Part shown: one piece after another, positions 39,109 through 48,429 of the stretch
How the letters are laid out: each line of letters opens with the position of its first letter
Numbering within the stretch: position 1 is the stretch's first letter
Assembly (NCBI GenBank): GCA_016861025.1
Contig: BOKO01000025.1
Location: 27,232 to 91,231 of the forward strand
DNA from: Chloroflexota bacterium
Lineage (GTDB): Bacteria; Chloroflexota; Anaerolineae; Caldilineales; Caldilineaceae
Reading direction: 5' to 3'
Length of the DNA stretch: 64,000 nucleotides
Position numbers and translations under genes: made by a program
Notes under the pieces: model-generated
The model's database searches: none
What the model was told of the DNA's origin: nothing
What the model saw: only the letters and a program-made list of their open reading frames with translations

Positions 39109-40905
39109 ATGCGACGATCTTACAAGGTTTTCTTAGTCGTGAGCCTGATGGCAGGGCTGATGTTGGCCGCGTGTGGCGCGCCGGCTGCACCGGCGAGTCA
39201 GCCAGCAGCTGCACCCGAAGCAGCTGCGCCGGCGGCTGGGCCGGTGGTCAACCGCCTCGGCGTCACCCTGCCCGACGATGCGCTGCCGCTCGATCAACAG
39301 GTTTTTCGCTACCCGGCCACCGAAGCCACCTACATGACCTGGGACGCATCGGTCTACGACGAGAACGAAGGTGATGTGTACGGGTGGGCTGATTCGTGTG
39401 TGCGCCCCAACAAGGACTTCGATCCACAGCCGAACATCTGCGAAAGCTGGTCGGTCTCCGAAGATGGGTTGGTGTGGACATTCAACTTGCAACAGGACAA
39501 GGTGTGGAGCGATGGAACGCCGCTCACCGCCAACGACTTTGTCTTTACTTTCCAGCGCTACGCCCGCCCAGACTATGATTTCGAATGGTTCTACTCGATG
39601 ATGGGCATCAAGAATTGGGCGCAGGTGGTGAGCGGAGAACTGCCGCCAGAGGAGTTGGGCGTCAAGGCGGTGGACGATCACACGCTTACGATCGAAACTG
39701 ACTATCCAGTGCCTTATTTGATCCGCATCATGGCGGATGCGTGGGTCGTGCCGCAGCATATCGTCAAGGATCGACTCGACGACGGCACGTGGTCGCTCAA
39801 GCCAGAGAATTACGTGTCGGCAGGCCCCTTCGTGCTGGAGAGCTATGAGCGTGGACGCCGGCTGACCTTTGTCGCCAACGAAAAGTACACCGGGCCCTAT
39901 CCACCAATGGTCGACAAAGTGATCGTCGAGTTCATGGATCCGCAGGTGCGCTTCGCCGCCTACAAGAACGGCGAGTTGGACGCGGTCGGCGGCGGCTACA
40001 CCGACGATCTGCCCCCTTCGGCGATGGCTGAGATTATGGCGAATCCCGACCTGCAAAAAGAGCTGATCTCGTGGCCCAACTTCATCACCTATTACCTCTT
40101 CTTTGACACATGGAACCCGCCGTTCGATAACCTGCAGGTGCGCCAGGCGTTCAGCCATGCCATCGACCGTGATCGCATCGTGAATGGGCCGTTGCAATAT
40201 CAGGCTGTCGCCGCCTACTCGATGAATCCGCCCGGCTTCCCCGGCGAAAATGTCGAAGGGCTAAAGGATGTGCAGGCGTTTGATCCGGAGAAGGCAAAAC
40301 AACTGCTGGCTGACGCCGGCTATCCCGACGGCGCAGGCTTCCCGAAATTGACGCTCTATACACGCCAGGCCAACCCGGCGCTGACCAACGCCGCCGAGGC
40401 GATCGCCGCCATGTTGAAGACGAATCTCAACGTCGATGTTGAGATTCAAAACCTGGACTATGGCTCCTATATGGATGCGCTGCGCGCCCAAAAGCGCAAC
40501 CAAAGCGGCAACTTCCTCTTTGCGCTTGTGCCTTATGAATTTGACTTTGTGGATGGCAGCAATATGCTCAGCGTTTGGGGCGGCTGCGAAAACCCCGACG
40601 CGCCGCTGTCACAGATGCCTGGCCGCCACACCTGGTACAACCAGGAGTACAACAACCTCCTGTGCGAAGCGGGTCAGATTCTCGGCGACGAGGATCGCCG
40701 CAATGAGCTTTATCAACAGGCGGAGCGCATTCTGATCGAGGATGTGGCATTGGTGCCGATCTACCACGGCATCTTTAACGCGCTGGTCAAGCCTTACATG
40801 AAGGGCCCCATGTTCGAGCCAAACAGCGCTGGTCAGGTGACGTGGAATCGCTTCCGCTTCTCCTCGCGCGAGTCGCAAATCTACAAATCAAGCGGCTCAC
40901 GCTGA
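39109..40905 (+). CDS. ABC substrate-binding lipoprotein, family 5
   Basis: 598 aa. Signal MAGLMLAAC with lipobox, an Ala/Pro linker, then SBP_bac_5 features: PNICESWSVSEDGLVWTFNL, WSDGTPLTANDFVFTFQRY, YVSAGPFVLESYERGRRLTF, VRQAFSHAIDRDRIVNG. ATG at 39109 has GGGAGGAG upstream. It delivers a peptide or similar solute to the two permeases before it. The operon ends with the hairpin at 40926. Confidence 0.9.
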   Translation: MRRSYKVFLVVSLMAGLMLAACGAPAAPASQPAAAPEAAAPAAGPVVNRLGVTLPDDALPLDQQVFRYPATEATYMTWDASVYDENEGDVYGWADSCVRPNKDFDPQPNICESWSVSEDGLVWTFNLQQDKVWSDGTPLTANDFVFTFQRYARPDYDFEWFYSMMGIKNWAQVVSGELPPEELGVKAVDDHTLTIETDYPVPYLIRIMADAWVVPQHIVKDRLDDGTWSLKPENYVSAGPFVLESYERGRRLTFVANEKYTGPYPPMVDKVIVEFMDPQVRFAAYKNGELDAVGGGYTDDLPPSAMAEIMANPDLQKELISWPNFITYYLFFDTWNPPFDNLQVRQAFSHAIDRDRIVNGPLQYQAVAAYSMNPPGFPGENVEGLKDVQAFDPEKAKQLLADAGYPDGAGFPKLTLYTRQANPALTNAAEAIAAMLKTNLNVDVEIQNLDYGSYMDALRAQKRNQSGNFLFALVPYEFDFVDGSNMLSVWGGCENPDAPLSQMPGRHTWYNQEYNNLLCEAGQILGDEDRRNELYQQAERILIEDVALVPIYHGIFNALVKPYMKGPMFEPNSAGQVTWNRFRFSSRESQIYKSSGSR

Positions 40906-40925
40906 TGGTCATCTTCTGACCGACA

Positions 40926-40963
40926 AACCCTTCCAGGAAGATTTGCAACTTCCTGGAAGGGTT
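40926..40963. terminator. strong terminator between convergent operons
   Basis: AACCCTTCCAGGAAG (40926-40940) pairs perfectly with CTTCCTGGAAGGGTT (40949-40963) around an 8-nt loop. No clear T run on the plus strand, so efficiency is uncertain. Confidence 0.7.
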
Positions 40964-41025
40964 CCAAACCGCCTGTGTTCGCCTTCAAAGAGCAGTGTGC
41001 CGATCAACTTCTGCCAAACGAGCAT

Positions 41026-41889
41026 CTATTGGGCCGGCTCTGGGAGCGGAGTCACGGGGACAAATACATCGATCGGCTGACGCGGCACGGTTGTGATCGC
41101 CGTCTGTTCAAAGGTCACGAAGAAGTACAAACCGATCAACAGAAGCACTGTCACTACGGCCGCCACGGGCAGGAAAACGCGCCGCCGTCGGTTGATGACC
41201 TCTGGGTTTGGCTCTACGCGCGGCAATCCCTGCTCAATCTCCTCCAACTCAAGCGCATGTTCCTCCTCCATCTCCTCGCGGCTGATGTAGCCGGTGAACA
41301 TGCTGCGGTTGAAACGTTTGACGTGCACATGATAGAAATGCCAGGTCAAGATCGACAGCACAGCCAACAGCGCCTCGCCGCCGTGCGCAGCCTTTGCCGC
41401 CGGAATGAACTCACCGGGTAGAACCGAGGTCGTGGCGATCGGATTCCAGAGCATGAATCCCGTGATGACCATGACCACCGTGCCCCAGATCACCGCCCAA
41501 TATTCGATCTTCTCGCCGAAGTTATAGCGCCCCATGCGCGGTGCGCTTTTCACAATGCCAAGATTGTGGCCGAGCGCCTGCAAGCCATCCTTGACATCCT
41601 GCAAACCGGGCAACATCGTGAGCGCCACACGCTTGACATAGATGCGATAGGCAAGCGCCACGAAGTGATAGATCGTCCCCAGGATCAAAGCCACCGCAGC
41701 GACCCGATGTATGATCCGCACGGTCTCGATGCCACCCATGCCCAGGATCATGACGGTGGCCCACGGTTGCTGCGAATACATCTGCGGCAAACCGGTCACG
41801 GCCAGCACGGTGAAGCTAACCAGCAAGATAATATGCTCCGAGCGCTGAAAGATGTCGAATCGATGATACTGTTGCTGCTCATTGCTCAT
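41026..41889 (-). CDS. membrane cytochrome b (b561/formate dehydrogenase gamma-like)
   Basis: 287 aa. About five membrane segments (HIILLVSFTVLAVTGLP, AAVALILGTIYHFVALAY, WAVIWGTVVMVITGFMLW, LLAVLSILTWHFYHVHV, VFLPVAAVVTVLLLIGLYFF). Histidines in RSEHIILL, IHRVAAV, YHF and WHFYHVH are candidate ligands for two b haems. It probably passes quinol electrons to or from the multihaem proteins of the same operon; its start overlaps the end of the 15-haem gene. Confidence 0.85.
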   Translation of the reverse strand: MSNEQQQYHRFDIFQRSEHIILLVSFTVLAVTGLPQMYSQQPWATVMILGMGGIETVRIIHRVAAVALILGTIYHFVALAYRIYVKRVALTMLPGLQDVKDGLQALGHNLGIVKSAPRMGRYNFGEKIEYWAVIWGTVVMVITGFMLWNPIATTSVLPGEFIPAAKAAHGGEALLAVLSILTWHFYHVHVKRFNRSMFTGYISREEMEEEHALELEEIEQGLPRVEPNPEVINRRRRVFLPVAAVVTVLLLIGLYFFVTFEQTAITTVPRQPIDVFVPVTPLPEPAQ

Positions 41890-43579
41890 CTTTCACCTCT
41901 CCATGATCGGTTTTCTGACCTCCACCCTGGAAACGCTCACGAATACGTCGGAAAATATCTGTGGCGATGAATAGTAAGAAACCGCCAACCGTGAGCGGAA
42001 TCACAATCGCGTAAAAGAGATTCACAAGGTAAACGATCGGATAGTGTTCCAGAGACGGCGTATAGTGGCTTGTCCACGCGTCGGGGAAGTTCTCGGTGGC
42101 ATCGGGGTGACACTGCTGACAGGTTGCCAACAGGTTCGCCTTGATGATCTGCGAATTTTCGTCCGTTGCAGGCAGAATGTTGTGGATGCCGTGACAATCA
42201 TAACAGACAGCCATATTCGTTCGCTCATCGGGCGATGCGTGTTCAAAGAGCGTGACAGTGGTGCCGTGGAAATCGGCCACATAGGTGTTGAACACGTCGG
42301 TGGAAATGCCGTACTTGTTCATCATCTCTGCGTTGGCGTGACAGGTTCCACACATGGCGGGTGAACTCAAACGGAAGGCGGCTGTGGTCGGATCGGGGAT
42401 GTTATGTACGCCGTGACAGTCGGTGCAGACCGGTACATCCGGGTTGTCCTCGCCGAGCAGCGCCGCTCCGTGTACGCTCATCGCATATTGTTCATTGATT
42501 GTGGAATGACAGTTGCCACAGGTTTGTGAGATGCGTTCGCGCGGGTTGTCGGGATCATGGATCGCATGGTTGCCGTGGCAGTCGGCGCAGGTGGCAGCCT
42601 GCAGTTCACCCTCTGCGATATGCCGCGCGTGGATGCCATCGGCGTTGCGTTCATAAATTTCGCTGTGGCATTCCTGGCAAACTTGCTGCATGGCAATCGT
42701 CAGCTCGCGACGCGTCTCTGTATCGATCTCTTGATGAGGAAAGCCCCAAATGCCTTGCTCACGATGGCAGTCGGTGCAACGCAGCGTTGTATATTGAATG
42801 CCATCGAACACCCGCTCGCCATGCACCGAATGAACAATATCCAATGGATCGACGTGCAAGCTGACCGTCTCTCCCGACGCCAGCGCCAGCTCGCTGCTCA
42901 ACAGGCTGTGACAGGTCTGGCATTTGGCGTCTTCACTTTGCGGCGTGCTGGCGTGACAGGTCTGGCACGACTGGCCGGCGCCGAAGTTGCCGACCAATTC
43001 GGCATGAACGTCGCCGATCTTCTGGTCCTCAAACTCCATGTGGCATTGCTGACAGGCGCCAACCGGGTCAGCAATCATGGCTGCGGCCGGCGCCACCTCA
43101 TGACCGCCATGACAGTCGACGCAGTTTGGCAGGTTGGTTTTGTCTTGCGCCTGCAGATGACCGGGGTTGTGCAACAGCGACGATGTGTGACATTGCTCGC
43201 AGTTTTGCGCGATTTCCGCCTCGAACTGGCCGATGTTCTCAGCCGGATTCTCGCCGTGCGGATATTGATAACGCTGCCGTGGGCGATGACAATCGGAGCA
43301 ATAGACCGGCGCCGCAGCGCCCGCGCCATGTACGGATTGTTCCAGCACGCCCAAATCGACGCCAGCGCGAAGGACATCGCCGGACGGCAACGTCATCGTT
43401 GTTGTGCTGTCGGCATGACAAAGCCGACACGCCGTGTCTGGACGCGTTGGCTGCGGCGTCTGTGCAGCGGCGGGAGCGCTAAACAGAATCGCAACGCCAA
43501 TGGCTGTACAGACAATCGCTGTTGCGACGAGGCGAGACACTAACTGAATTACAATTCGGGTGCTCCTGCGTTGATCCAT
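41879..43579 (-). CDS. membrane-anchored cytochrome c with 15 CXXCH motifs
   Basis: 566 aa from ATG 43579; an in-frame GTG at 43591 is an alternative. Signal segment VATAIVCTAIGVAILFSAPAAAQ, then fifteen CXXCH motifs (CRLCH, CSDCH, CEQCH, CVDCH, CQQCH, CQTCH twice, CTDCH, CQECH, CADCH, CGNCH, CTDCH, CGTCH, CYDCH, CQQCH). A C-terminal membrane helix (VYLVNLFYAIVIPLTVGGFLLF) and an amphipathic charged tail follow. Many motifs are followed by GxH, as in doubled-CXXCH proteins. It overlaps both neighbours, showing a tightly packed operon. Confidence 0.85.
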   Translation of the reverse strand: MDQRRSTRIVIQLVSRLVATAIVCTAIGVAILFSAPAAAQTPQPTRPDTACRLCHADSTTTMTLPSGDVLRAGVDLGVLEQSVHGAGAAAPVYCSDCHRPRQRYQYPHGENPAENIGQFEAEIAQNCEQCHTSSLLHNPGHLQAQDKTNLPNCVDCHGGHEVAPAAAMIADPVGACQQCHMEFEDQKIGDVHAELVGNFGAGQSCQTCHASTPQSEDAKCQTCHSLLSSELALASGETVSLHVDPLDIVHSVHGERVFDGIQYTTLRCTDCHREQGIWGFPHQEIDTETRRELTIAMQQVCQECHSEIYERNADGIHARHIAEGELQAATCADCHGNHAIHDPDNPRERISQTCGNCHSTINEQYAMSVHGAALLGEDNPDVPVCTDCHGVHNIPDPTTAAFRLSSPAMCGTCHANAEMMNKYGISTDVFNTYVADFHGTTVTLFEHASPDERTNMAVCYDCHGIHNILPATDENSQIIKANLLATCQQCHPDATENFPDAWTSHYTPSLEHYPIVYLVNLFYAIVIPLTVGGFLLFIATDIFRRIRERFQGGGQKTDHGEVKDEQ

Positions 43580-45279
43580 TGAATCATCCACTCTAGCTCT
43601 TCAACCGGCAGACTGTTTGGGTGACCTGCGCGCTGGAGTTGCACCAGCAGGCTGCCCTCTGCATCGCCAGGAATGATAGCCGGTCCCAAATTGCCTCCCG
43701 CCATCACACCGCTGTATGAATCAAGATACAACCCGGCCGTGCCGCCATGACAGGCCACACAACGTGCGTCGACGATCGGCCCGATCAGGTCATTCCAGGT
43801 CAGCGGCGATTCAGGATAGGTCGGCAAATCCTCCGGCAGTTGATTGACAAGATCAAGAATGCCACGCGCATTGAGGCCGGCGAACTTCCATTCGGTTGCG
43901 TGGCAGGCGCTGTTGGCGCAAAAGCTGGAATCGTCCGCCCCGCCAGGGTTAGAGACATCATGACAGCCCTGACAGGTGCCGTCGAAGGCAAAGCGATGTC
44001 GTGCGATCCAGTTGGCATCGATGTGCGACGGCGGCTGATATGGCTCGCTCACCTGTAGATAAACTGTGCTGCCATCGGCGGGCGCTTTGGTCGGAATCGT
44101 ATGACACAGGTTGCACTCGATGCGGATGCTCTCCTGTTGCTCGTTGAGATGTTTGCCGTCATGACAGCGGAAACAGCCCGGCCAATTCTTGTGTTCGGCG
44201 TTGTTGGGATGGGTGTTCCAGGTTACATCCATCGTCGGATAGACCATCTGCTCATACAGCCGTTTGACTTCATCGACCGCCTGATCGACTCTATCTTGAT
44301 TGGCGGCGTAGTAGTCGCCCCAGTTGTCCTTGTAATAGTTCTTCAGCCCTTCCAATGCGCTCAGCGCATGCCCCATCGACGGATATTCTCGCTCCATGAC
44401 GGCGATGGCGTTTTGCTTGAAATAGGGGATCTCCGGCGAGATTACATTGCGCGCCATAGCGTCGTTGAGCGCCTGGTCGGGCGTCTTGAACTCGTGCGAG
44501 TTGCGATTGTGACAGGTCACACAATCCATCTGGCGCAGATTTTCTTGATTCTGCTCATAGAAGTCGGGCGGCAAGTCAGCCTCGACATCGACGAAAATTT
44601 CCGTTTCGCCAGTGTCGGCGTAGGTCACTTTGACCCACGGGATTTCGAGCTGGAGATTCTTGTCATCGGTGAAAATATACTCGATCTGATTTTCGATATG
44701 CCAATGAATGCCTTTGCCCAACCCCTCGCGGTGTGTGCCGCCGCCGATCTTGAAGGAAAGATAGGTTTCCTCGAGTGCGTTGTTGCGCTCGGCGTCATAG
44801 TTGCGAATCACCTTCTGGCTGTTGGCGGAGAATTTTTCAGGGAAGTGACATCGCTCACATATCTCTGGCGCCGGGCGCAGCCCCTTTACGTAAATTGGCG
44901 TCTCGTAGCCGGCGCCGAGATATTTGATCACGTGTGAGATGTCGTGCGCCTTGCGCGTAAACTGAGTAGCGATCGTTGCGCGACCGATATGGCACTCGAC
45001 GCACTTGACACGGGCGTGCGGTGAATTCAGGTAGGATTGGTATTCTGGCGGCATGGTGTGACAGACCAGACCACAGAAGGCATTAGTGTTGGTCACTTCC
45101 CAGGCGGCGCCGCCGACGATGAACAGCACGCCTAACGCTCCTAACACTGTCAGATATGGCAGCAATCTTCGCCAGATTGATTCGTCGGGATTGGGCCAAA
45201 AGAAGCGTCTCAACGCCGCGCCCATGCGCCGCACACCCCGGTCGATCCGGCCGCCGATACGACTCAGCCAGTTAAGCAT
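43549..45279 (-). CDS. NapC/NrfH-like multihaem cytochrome c
   Basis: 576 aa. An N-terminal charged region and one membrane helix (LPYLTVLGALGVLFIVGGAA) precede a NapC/NrfH-like part: FCGLVCHTMPPEYQSYLNSP, CVECHIG, THRKAHD-type FTRKAHDISHV and CERCH. CVTCH, CFRCH, CNLCH, CQGCH and CVACH follow, and CANSACH is unusual. Thus seven CXXCH motifs after the first region plus a CX3CH and a CX4CH. The C-terminal ~90 residues look like a separate cytochrome domain (DARCVACHGGTAGLYLDSYS). ATG 45279 has GGGAGCG upstream. NapC-type proteins oxidise membrane quinol. Confidence 0.85.
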   Translation of the reverse strand: MLNWLSRIGGRIDRGVRRMGAALRRFFWPNPDESIWRRLLPYLTVLGALGVLFIVGGAAWEVTNTNAFCGLVCHTMPPEYQSYLNSPHARVKCVECHIGRATIATQFTRKAHDISHVIKYLGAGYETPIYVKGLRPAPEICERCHFPEKFSANSQKVIRNYDAERNNALEETYLSFKIGGGTHREGLGKGIHWHIENQIEYIFTDDKNLQLEIPWVKVTYADTGETEIFVDVEADLPPDFYEQNQENLRQMDCVTCHNRNSHEFKTPDQALNDAMARNVISPEIPYFKQNAIAVMEREYPSMGHALSALEGLKNYYKDNWGDYYAANQDRVDQAVDEVKRLYEQMVYPTMDVTWNTHPNNAEHKNWPGCFRCHDGKHLNEQQESIRIECNLCHTIPTKAPADGSTVYLQVSEPYQPPSHIDANWIARHRFAFDGTCQGCHDVSNPGGADDSSFCANSACHATEWKFAGLNARGILDLVNQLPEDLPTYPESPLTWNDLIGPIVDARCVACHGGTAGLYLDSYSGVMAGGNLGPAIIPGDAEGSLLVQLQRAGHPNSLPVEELEWMIQWINAGAPEL

Positions 45280-47128
45280 GACGCTCCCTCCGTAGCCGAA
45301 TGCGGTATGTCCCCCAGGCGATCGCGACGAACGCAACCACACCGCCCATGGCAAACAGACCCCATTGCGCCCAGGTTCGCGGTTCGATTGCATCCACCAC
45401 GACCGGTGGTTGTCCCACTGCGGCCATTGGCGTTGGCGGCGGCGGCGAAGTCGGCGTTGGGCCTGGGCCAAAAAAACCGCCAGCCACTGGCGGCGCCTGC
45501 AAACGAGCAAATACAATCGTTTCTGCCGCGCGTTCGGGTGTGTCTGCCGCACCCGTGTGACAGTTGTTGCACGCGTTTGGCATTACGTCCAGCCCGCCAT
45601 GTTCGACGCTGCCTTCCGGGTTTGGTTGAAACAGCGAGTGATTGTGGATGTCATACTCCACCGCGCTGGTCGCCATCAACGGCATGTGACAATCGACGCA
45701 CTGGAACTCGCGACGGCTCATCGCCACCTCGTGATATGGCGTATGGCGCACCAGCGCCGCCTGCGGTGCATGGCAAGAGATGCACAACGCGTTCGGCTCG
45801 TCGCGCAGTTGCCCAGGGCCGACGCCGCTGTCGTGAACGACATGGCAGGTGATGCAGCTCATGCCTGGCGCCTGCTGCATTGTGTTGCCCAGGTTCCAAT
45901 CCATGTACTGTTGATAATTCTTCTTTGCACTGCCGTCGGGCCAGATGTGCGTTTCGTCTGTGGTGAAGGTGAAGTGTTCGGTCAACACATCCCCGGGTCG
46001 ATAGGCGACGGGAAAAGGATGGCCCTGTGGCGATTCCCCGCGGCTGTGACATGCGCCGCACACCTGATCATCTACAGCAGTGAAAGGTTTGACGTTCTCC
46101 GGGTCGCTGGCGTGAGCGACGCCGGGACCGTGACAGCTTTCACAGCCGACGCCAAATTCCTTGAATGTCCAAGTCTCGGCGTCCAATCCGGTGACGTGAC
46201 AGCCGGCGCACTCCTTGCGCCAGTCCGAATCCTGCCACGCATCGGGATGATACGCGACCCATTCTTGCGTTGCCACATTCCACTGCGCAGGCAAAATCGC
46301 CAGATGTTCGCTGCCCTCGATCTCTGTCAGGAACTGCTGTTTCCAACGTCCGCCAACTGTGTAACGCACCTCGCTCAACTCGAAGGTCAAATCGGGGTCG
46401 TCGCTGTTGAAGTCGGCGACGACGGCGGCGGGCGCCGTCGCCGGATTTTGGATGATGTTGGCGTGCAGCGTCTTGCGCCAGGAGAAGTAGATGTCCTCAT
46501 GGCAACCGGCGCAGCGCATGCTGCCGGCAAAGCCTTCAGCGCCGCCGCCGATGCCTGGACGCGGCTCCAGAAAATCCGCCACCCAATCCCGCGAGCGGTC
46601 GGCGTGGCACTCAACGCAGCGATCCGGCATCACCAGCGCCATCTCTGCAACGCGCGCGATGTCGTGGCTGCCATGACAGTTGACGCATGTCGGGACAGTG
46701 TGCTGCGCCGGGTCAACGTTCTCATGGAAAGGAATGTGCGGATAGTGGCAGCCTTCACAGCTTTGGGAGACGGCGCTATGATACGCGGGCAGGTTAACCG
46801 CAGCGTTTTCTACGTGCGGATAGCGATATTGCGTCTCATTGATGTGACACGCTGTGCAGGGAATCGACGGATCGTTGCGCGCCGAATGCGGCGAAGCATC
46901 CAATGCCGTCAGGTCGACGCCTAACGGCAGCGCTTCTCCTGACGGCAGGATCAGCGCGTCGGTCTTATCGCCGTGGCAGCCGCGGCAACTGAAATCCACC
47001 AGCGCAGATGGCGTTGGCAGGGGGGCAATATCTTGCTGCGCCAGCGCCGGGTCTGGCGCCAGCAACAAGAGCAGCAGCACCCCGCCAACAACTACGCCCG
47101 CCAGAACGACCCCTACTACCCTTTTCAT
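45272..47128 (-). CDS. exported, membrane-tethered cytochrome c with 13 CXXCH motifs
   Basis: 618 aa. Signal VVLAGVVVGGVLLLLLLAPDPALAQ, thirteen CXXCH motifs (CRGCH, CTACH, CEGCH, CVNCH, CVECH, CAGCH twice, CESCH, CGACH, CITCH, CISCH, CVDCH, CNNCH), a proline-rich stretch (PTPTSPPPPTP) and a C-terminal membrane helix (WGLFAMGGVVAFVAIAWGTY). The middle part (SWRKTLHANII through CESCHGPG) resembles cytochrome c554-like proteins. ATG overlaps the stop of the octahaem gene (ATGA). Probably a link in an electron chain outside the cytoplasmic membrane. Confidence 0.85.
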   Translation of the reverse strand: MKRVVGVVLAGVVVGGVLLLLLLAPDPALAQQDIAPLPTPSALVDFSCRGCHGDKTDALILPSGEALPLGVDLTALDASPHSARNDPSIPCTACHINETQYRYPHVENAAVNLPAYHSAVSQSCEGCHYPHIPFHENVDPAQHTVPTCVNCHGSHDIARVAEMALVMPDRCVECHADRSRDWVADFLEPRPGIGGGAEGFAGSMRCAGCHEDIYFSWRKTLHANIIQNPATAPAAVVADFNSDDPDLTFELSEVRYTVGGRWKQQFLTEIEGSEHLAILPAQWNVATQEWVAYHPDAWQDSDWRKECAGCHVTGLDAETWTFKEFGVGCESCHGPGVAHASDPENVKPFTAVDDQVCGACHSRGESPQGHPFPVAYRPGDVLTEHFTFTTDETHIWPDGSAKKNYQQYMDWNLGNTMQQAPGMSCITCHVVHDSGVGPGQLRDEPNALCISCHAPQAALVRHTPYHEVAMSRREFQCVDCHMPLMATSAVEYDIHNHSLFQPNPEGSVEHGGLDVMPNACNNCHTGAADTPERAAETIVFARLQAPPVAGGFFGPGPTPTSPPPPTPMAAVGQPPVVVDAIEPRTWAQWGLFAMGGVVAFVAIAWGTYRIRLRRERHA

Positions 47129-48378
47129 CGTCGATTTTCGCTGCCTGCCAGTGCGCGATCGTGGAATCCAACCGAGACTTCTTTGAGACGTTCATCCTCC
47201 AGCACGGGCGCACGGCCAAGCTCGCTGTGGCAGCTCTTGCAAGCGAAGTCCACTGTCACGTAAGGTTGTGAAAGTGAGCCATCGCGATTGAACTGCGAGC
47301 GCGCGTTCGGATAGATCGCAAATAAATGTGTGCGCATGTCGCCGCTAAATCGTTCTGGATCGGCGACCGCGCTCTTTGTGATGCGCGGCATGTGGCAGTC
47401 GAGGCAGGTTGCGTGCCGGCGATCTGTGATCTTTTGATTTTCCGCCTGCTCGAAATGACAGGTCTCACACGTAGCACGCTCCGGCGCCCCGCGCGTATAT
47501 TTGACCGTTTCGTGTGGGTTGTGACAATCCACGCAATCCATCACTCGTTTCTTCGAGGCGAAAAGTTCGCTAAACTGCTGATTGTGATCGATGAACCCAA
47601 TCCCCGACTCACTGTGTGCTTCAATAGCCGTCACCGATGTGCGGCTGTGACAGGCGCCGCAAAGGTCGCCGTCGCGTTCGATGCGCATCGAAACCTGATA
47701 TGGATTGTTGACATGGTTGCTGCCCGGCCCATGACAGTTTTCACAGCCGACGCCGTCTTCGACCCACATTCCGATCAGACCGGGGAGTCCGTCCTGGTTG
47801 CCTTCAGCCATGTAGCCGGTCGTATGACATCGGGCGCAATCGAACGGAACCTGGTCGCCGCCATGATAGGCAACCCAGCCGGCATCGGTGCGCAGCGTGC
47901 TGTTGGCAAGGTTGTATTGGGTCGGCGTCTCCTCGTCTCCGGTGATCATGTACCCCTGCTTGTCCACGAAACGCGCCATCCAGCCATAACCGCCGATCAC
48001 ATAGTGAATGTCATCCCAGGTGTAACCCTCCGGCGGATCAGGCACAGCAGATTCTGGGAAAGTTGGCGCGACGCCATCGACAATTTTTGATAACGCCCAT
48101 GCATGGCCTGTCCCCATGTAGGATTCGTATAGCTCAGCATGACACTCCTTGCAGGCGTCGCGGCCGACATAATTGGGAGCGGCATAATCTAGCCCAGGGT
48201 CGCCTTTGGGGCCAGGCGGCCCTTGCTCGCCGGGCGGCCCTGGGGGGCCGATCGGCCCTGGCGGCCCGGCAGGACCGCGTTCACCCGGCGGGCCGACCTG
48301 CACGGCCGGTTGTGTTGCGCAACCAGCCGCCAGCAACAAAATGCTCAGAATCACCAGGACAATAGAGAATTGCTTCAT
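47125..48378 (-). CDS. octahaem cytochrome c lipoprotein with collagen-like stalk
   Basis: 417 aa. Lipoprotein signal IVLVILSILLLAAGC, then eleven or so Gly-X-Y triplets (VGPPGERGPAGPPGPIGPPG and GEQGPPGPKGDPG), then eight CXXCH motifs (CKECH, CARCH, CENCH, CGACH, CVDCH, CETCH, CLDCH, CKSCH). The globular part resembles the c554-like section of the 13-haem protein (CENCHGPGSNH). Collagen triplets usually trimerise, so a lipid-anchored trimer with 24 haems is possible. Its stop overlaps the next start by ATGA. Confidence 0.85.
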   Translation of the reverse strand: MKQFSIVLVILSILLLAAGCATQPAVQVGPPGERGPAGPPGPIGPPGPPGEQGPPGPKGDPGLDYAAPNYVGRDACKECHAELYESYMGTGHAWALSKIVDGVAPTFPESAVPDPPEGYTWDDIHYVIGGYGWMARFVDKQGYMITGDEETPTQYNLANSTLRTDAGWVAYHGGDQVPFDCARCHTTGYMAEGNQDGLPGLIGMWVEDGVGCENCHGPGSNHVNNPYQVSMRIERDGDLCGACHSRTSVTAIEAHSESGIGFIDHNQQFSELFASKKRVMDCVDCHNPHETVKYTRGAPERATCETCHFEQAENQKITDRRHATCLDCHMPRITKSAVADPERFSGDMRTHLFAIYPNARSQFNRDGSLSQPYVTVDFACKSCHSELGRAPVLEDERLKEVSVGFHDRALAGSENRR

Positions 48379-48429
48379 ATCCGTGCACTCCTTTCAACGG
48401 CGGAGTTGGATGATAGTGAAACGCCGATA

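Noticed and set aside
45272..45552. N-terminal extension of the NapC-like protein up to 45552
   Set aside because: It is an out-of-frame reading of the upstream cytochrome gene; ATG 45279 with GGGAGCG is better.
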